A stretch of DNA of 64,000 nt, taken from NCBI GenBank assembly GCA_029582165.1, contig CM055877.1, positions 1,599,523 to 1,663,522 of the forward strand. Direction: 5' to 3'. A program made the position numbers and the translations under genes. This document shows positions 59,876 through 64,000 of the stretch, in pieces. Position 1 is the stretch's first letter. Each line of letters opens with the position of its first letter. This stretch comes from Portulaca oleracea. Taxonomy: Eukaryota; Streptophyta; Magnoliopsida; Caryophyllales; Portulacaceae. The notes under the pieces were generated by a model that saw nothing but the letters and a program-made list of their open reading frames with translations, did no database searches and was not told where the DNA came from.

Positions 59876-60739
59876 ATGGCTGCTTCAAAGCTTTCAGCTT
59901 TGTTTTTCGTCTACATGTTTTGCATGGTGATCTCATTGCCTCCCATTTATGCTTGTGGTTATTGTGGCAAGCCTCACCCACCTTACCATCGCCCTTCACC
60001 ACCCAAGAGCCCTTACACTCACCCACCACCAACCCACCACGGCGGCAAACCACCACATCACGGCGGAGGTGGTGGTGGTGGTGGTCACAAAGGCAAAGGC
60101 TCCCCGCCGTACCATGGTGGTGGTGGCCCTAAAGTGCCTCCAATAGTAATGCCACCGGTTATAACCCCTCCTCCTTGTCCTCCTTCTTATGGTCCCCCAG
60201 GAGCTCCTGGTGCCCCTGGCACACCAGGGGCACCAGGTGCTCCTGGCACACCAGGTGCTCCAGGTAGTCCTGGAGCACCTGGCTCTCCTGGTGCTCCAGG
60301 TAAAGGAGGAGGGGGCAGTAGTTATCCACCTGGCACAGGTGGTGGCAGCTACCCACCAGGCACTGGAGGTGGTGGTGGACCTGGTGGCGGAGGTGGTGGC
60401 GGAGGTGGTGGTGGTGGCAGTTACCCACCAGGGACAGGTGGCGGAGGAGTTCCAGGAATTAGCCCTCCGCCGGAGACATGCCCTATTGATGCCCTAAAAT
60501 TAGGGCTTTGCTTGGATGTACTAGGAGGGTTGGTGCACATTGGGCTAGGAGACCCAGTAAAGAATGTTTGTTGTCCAGTCTTGCAAGGGTTGCTTGAGTT
60601 AGAGGCAGCTGTATGTCTTTGCACAGCTATAAAGCTTAAGCTTCTCAACTTGACCATTTACATTCCTTTAGCTTTGTCTGTGCTTGCTACTTGTGGGAAA
60701 ACCCCTCCTCCTGGGTTCATTTGCCCTCCAATTTCTTAA
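59876..60739 (+). CDS. Hybrid proline/glycine-rich protein with eight-cysteine domain (HyPRP)
   Basis: 287 residues, no intron. The start is the ATG at 59876; the frame is open farther up but has no earlier ATG. A signal peptide ends near 26. Residues 27-100 are His/Pro-rich with glycine runs. Residues 106-144 are thirteen uninterrupted G-X-Y triplets (GPPGAPGAPGTP...GAPGKG), a collagen-like stretch. Residues 145-195 have SYPPGTGGG repeats and poly-Gly. The C-terminal 8CM domain has C202, C212, C232-C233, C247-x-C249, C273 and C283 with the family's LLNLTIYIPLALSVLATCGK text. HyPRPs are secreted wall or membrane-interface proteins in growth and stress responses; a specific role cannot be read. 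The GXY stretch is unusual for a plant HyPRP and is encoded by repetitive CCTGGTGCT-like DNA that can expand or contract. Confidence 0.93.
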   Translation: MAASKLSALFFVYMFCMVISLPPIYACGYCGKPHPPYHRPSPPKSPYTHPPPTHHGGKPPHHGGGGGGGGHKGKGSPPYHGGGGPKVPPIVMPPVITPPPCPPSYGPPGAPGAPGTPGAPGAPGTPGAPGSPGAPGSPGAPGKGGGGSSYPPGTGGGSYPPGTGGGGGPGGGGGGGGGGGGSYPPGTGGGGVPGISPPPETCPIDALKLGLCLDVLGGLVHIGLGDPVKNVCCPVLQGLLELEAAVCLCTAIKLKLLNLTIYIPLALSVLATCGKTPPPGFICPPIS

Positions 60740-61020
60740 GCAATATTGCCTTGGATTATTCTTAGGTTTGATTGGGGAACAAGTGAATAACTAAGAGGAA
60801 GAAAAAAATGTTGCTTGGTGATTGTGTTTGTTGATCATGGTGTGGATTTTGTTATTGGATTACATGGGTGGTAGCAACTTGCTACTTGTTGGTTTGTTGT
60901 TTCATTGTTTAGACTTCCATTTGTCAAGGTTGTGTATCTTGTTATCTATCAATTAATGAGAAACATCTCTTCTTCTTTGGTACTTAGATTGGTGTTTATT
61001 CACAAATGTGGATGATTTGT
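60740..61020 (+). other. HyPRP 3' flank
   Basis: T/G-rich, probable 3' UTR with AATGAG-type A-rich ends near 60955-60965. Confidence 0.5.
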
Positions 61021-61024
61021 ATGG

Positions 61025-61092
61025 AATCATCTCAATCAAAAGTTTAAGCTGATGGTTGAAACCCTGAAAATGGTTTTATACTCTAACAATTT
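61025..61092 (-). repeat. Fragment of the 6455-6690 dispersed repeat
   Basis: 'atcatctcaatcaaaagtttaagctgatggttgaaa' and 'ggttttatactctaacaa' match that repeat. Confidence 0.5.
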
Positions 61093-62564
61093 GTGCCCTT
61101 GGACTTGTCCCTAGCTATGTGGTGAAATGCAAACAATCAAACAGCCCATGCTAGGCAACATACATTAAAAAATGTCCAATTTAGATTTTCATGCATGTTT
61201 CTTTTCTTAGTTTTATATTTCCATTTATTTCTTTTAATTCATTTATAAATAAGCATAAAGCTATGCCATGGTATATTTCCATTTAGTTTTACGTGTGTAT
61301 ATTTCCATTTTAATTAATTCATTTATAAATAACTCATTTAGAAAAGGATTTTTAGATGTTAATATATTTAATTTTTAGAGATTTTTAACTCTAACATGTC
61401 AATTTTTATTGTGAAAATTATATGAGTTTTAGGGGAAGTACGTGTCTTGCCCAAGTAATAAAAATCATATTGTTATATATTAAAGTGACATAAAATGATA
61501 TAATCGAATTATATGACATCACATATAAATTGTATAATTTATAATTTTATCCATTTTTTTGTTTATAAAAATCACCTAAAATATGTCTAATGGATGGATT
61601 CAATTAGATTGGGGTTTCATTTGTGCTCTTGGCTATGCCATCCAAATCTTCATATAATTAATAATTAATACTTACTATTGAAAAAAAATAGTCATAAATC
61701 ACAATATATATATACAAATTTGGTGAAAGGTAATACACTTAAAAAGTATATTGAGATAAAACACATATTATCAGCCTCAAATTTCAAATTTTATTTCAAT
61801 GATTCAAAGCCATAAAAAACTTAAAAATTCATAACAAACAATAAAACATAGCAATACACGAAATGCAGAACATCAGCCTCAAATCAAAATTTTATAATTA
61901 AAACATCGATGTAAAGTATTGTTCTTTAGTCCGGAATATTAGTTTGGGTTGGACAGGGACAAAAAGATGGTTCACGGGCAGACACTGTTAGCATTGCAGT
62001 ATTGCACGATCGAAAGAGGTGCTTATATTTATTATATATAAAGTTTAATGCCACACTTTATGCTTTCACTACACACCCTAATGGGCAATGACTACCCTAG
62101 ATAGCATTAAAAAATTGGTAACAGAAACCTCTTGGCATCTATTTCGATCAAGAGAGCGCATAATCAAAGTTGTTAGAATCGATATTCTAACTCAAATTTA
62201 TGAGGTAGTTAGGATCAGAATTAATCCATGTAAAATCATAAATTTTAATTTAGATAGTAGAATCGTATCGAAGAATTTGGATCATAAATTGTATGATCGT
62301 AGATATTAAAATCTAGATTTTAATAACTATGCGCATGATAACAACCTCCAACCCATATGTAAGGAAATTTTTTTTCCAAAATAATGGTGGGAATGACACC
62401 TATTTTGATTAAGAGAGCACATGATAACAACCTCCTCAAAACATTTTGGGAAAATTTTTCAATAGAAATTGTTCATGCGAATAATTTCCCCCACCTTGTA
62501 TAAGGAAAATTTTTCCTAAATAATGATGAGAAATTGCGGGCCTCGTGTAAAATTGTTTTTGAAG
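61093..62564. other. Intergenic, no gene recognised
   Basis: AT-rich. 'tcaagagagcgcata' near 62146 and 'gcgcatgataacaacctcc' / 'agagagcacatgataacaacctcc' at 62331 and 62413 are local repeats, possibly an old insertion, not resolved. Confidence 0.35.
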
Positions 62565-62965
62565 GGGGTGTTTTTGGTATAAAGAAAAATCATTTTCTAG
62601 GAAAATAGTTTTCCTTGAAAATTGATTTTCAATTGCTATTTTTCAATTGTTTGATACATTTTTCGTTTTTATGAAAAATGATGAGAAAGAGGATATCTTG
62701 TTTGAGGGCAGTGACAGTTGTGAGATTGCGGCGGAGGGGTTAGTGGTAGAGAGGTGGTGCTAGGGATACTCGCATAGGGTTGAGGTGGAAAATGATTTTT
62801 GACCAAGAAAAATGGATTTTCTTAAGGTCGAACTCAGGAAAATAATTTACATAGGGTGAGGGGGTAATTTCTCTATAAAATGACTTTCCCCATTTTCTAT
62901 CCACCAAACACTAGAAAATGGGCAAATCATTTTCTAAAAAATAGTTATTCTTTTTATCCTCAACA
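62565..62965. mobile_element. MITE-like inverted-repeat element
   Basis: Left 'gggtgtttttggtataaagaaaaatcattttc' and right 'ttttctaaaaaatagttattctttttatcctcaacaaacacac' are imperfect reverse complements, Tourist-style ends. No target duplication was confirmed. Confidence 0.5.
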
Positions 62966-63244
62966 AACACACTCAAGGTCAAAATACAACCAAATATGAG
63001 GAAACCAATCAATTTGGGTCAATTGACCCATTTCCCCAATATTTTTGACCAATCAAATGCTCTCTAAATTTAAGAAATATTTTTCACATAATTTATGATT
63101 TGTTATAGATTCCCTTGATTTTATTTGAACTAACTTTTTGATCAAATTTTAACCGTTGTAAACCAACATAAAGACACAAAAGAATAAGCACATATATATA
63201 CTCTGGGTGAAATATTTTAACAGTTCTAGTGCATTAATTTGTGG

Positions 63245-63538
63245 TAATTAAATCGGCTGAGCGTTCTCAAGCTCATCTGACAGACATGGCTCGCAGAATG
63301 ACTAAGTTTGCTTGTGGTTCTAACTTCATTCGTGGAGACCCAGAAAATGTTGAGAAGAGGCTTAAGGAGAAATGACGAAGAGATTGAAAATGTTTTTTAG
63401 TGTTTTATTTTGCTGTTTATCTTTGTTGTTTGGTTGTGTGGCTTCTTTGTTGGTTGTTGTCGCTGTACTCTCCTCTGCGTTTTTCGCAGTGCCGATGTTG
63501 TCTTTTAGCTTTTTTGACTTTCAATAATAAAAAAAAAA
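63245..63538 (+). pseudogene. 3' end of a LINE
   Basis: The coding tail reads RSERSQAHLTDMARRMTKFA and continues to EKRLKEK-stop at about 63373, then a T/G-rich 3' UTR ('gttgtttggttgtgtggc') and an A-run at 63528-63537. The 3' UTR style matches the LINE end at 13735-14107. 5'-truncated. Confidence 0.65.
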
Positions 63539-63539
63539 T

Positions 63540-64000
63540 GCAGTACCCTTGTGTTCTTGATTTACTTTTATAGAGAGTTATTCTTGTTTGTGCTTGTTGT
63601 CATGAATCTCTAATCTCGAACACATTCATCAGTCAATTTAAATGTGTAGCTCTTGTGATGTGAAGTGATGTCACATAATTGAATTACAATGATATGAAAA
63701 TGGAATTAAATTGTATAGGTAGAGATTTAGGAGAAGGTTGCCTACTTGCCCTATTGCAAACAAAAATCTATTACTTTTACCAACAACCAACTCTTTTTGG
63801 AGAAAAATTCCAAGCTCCACTTCAACTGTGTTCAATCAATTCTGAAGCCCAAAAGATGTTAAAGTACACACTTGCGGTAGGTTCTTGTTGATCCTTATTG
63901 TAATTGTTACAATTTATTGATAGTAACAAGGTTGACCCACTTATTTTGCCTTATTTTATGCTAATTCAATAAGAGTTGCAAGTCTGGGACAAGGAATGCA
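63540..64000. other. Window edge, no gene recognised
   Basis: A 70-codon open frame at 63679-63891 has no family feature. The sequence runs off the window. Confidence 0.35.

Noticed and set aside
60159..60497. Open frames on both strands in the HyPRP gene
   Set aside because: Produced by the low-complexity Gly/Pro codons of the true gene.
62085..62340. Possible small insertion between repeated 'gcgcat' motifs
   Set aside because: Ends lack inverted repeats and the duplicated bases do not match exactly.

Overview
This is a plant nuclear window, almost certainly from a eudicot. It is AT-rich, its genes have GT-AG introns, it encodes plant-only families, and it carries plant repeats (Stowaway and Tourist-like MITEs, CACTA, hAT, Cassandra and other TRIMs, solo copia-type LTRs). 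The species cannot be fixed from the sequence alone.

Genes, left to right: (1) two tandem four-exon genes at 2103-3996 and 8718-10519 for small secreted precursors ending in a DY...PIHN motif, read as RGF/GOLVEN/CLEL-type signalling peptides; (2) a class III peroxidase at 16247-17657; (3) a five-exon YbaK/ProX-type deacylase-like gene on the minus strand, 18084-24912, whose 5.1-kb first intron holds a palindromic copia-type insertion; (4) a germin-like protein cluster of three intact genes (27819-28597 minus, 39522-40307 minus, 47059-47829 plus) and one copy broken by a 7-bp deletion (44087-44850 minus); (5) an L-lactate dehydrogenase at 50764-52799; (6) a small secreted eight-cysteine protein at 56005-56307; (7) a hybrid proline/glycine-rich eight-cysteine protein with a collagen-like stretch at 59876-60739. 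Several products are secreted or wall-associated (peroxidase, germin-like, 8-Cys, HyPRP, peptide precursors), but nothing in the sequence shows that they work together.

Most of the remaining DNA is mobile elements, many with target duplications that can be read directly. These include a foldback family with MULE-type ends in about seven copies; Stowaway elements nested in each other; a 1.9-kb hAT and a 4.3-kb CACTA element side by side upstream of the first germin-like gene, with the unoccupied site visible upstream of the second; a complete Cassandra TRIM carrying 5S-rRNA-like LTRs inside a solo LTR; a second TRIM family with one full and two solo copies; two hAT-type insertions in the LDH intron; and LINE 3' ends. 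The long gaps between genes hold only degenerate repeat remnants that I could recognise.

The most unusual object is the 2.7-kb insertion at 21393-24092. It is head-to-head (LTR, inverted gag, loop, gag, inverted LTR), is flanked by a perfect 5-bp duplication, and lies in a transcribed intron. No CRISPR array, tRNA or rRNA gene was found. Family names rest on motif recognition without a database search.
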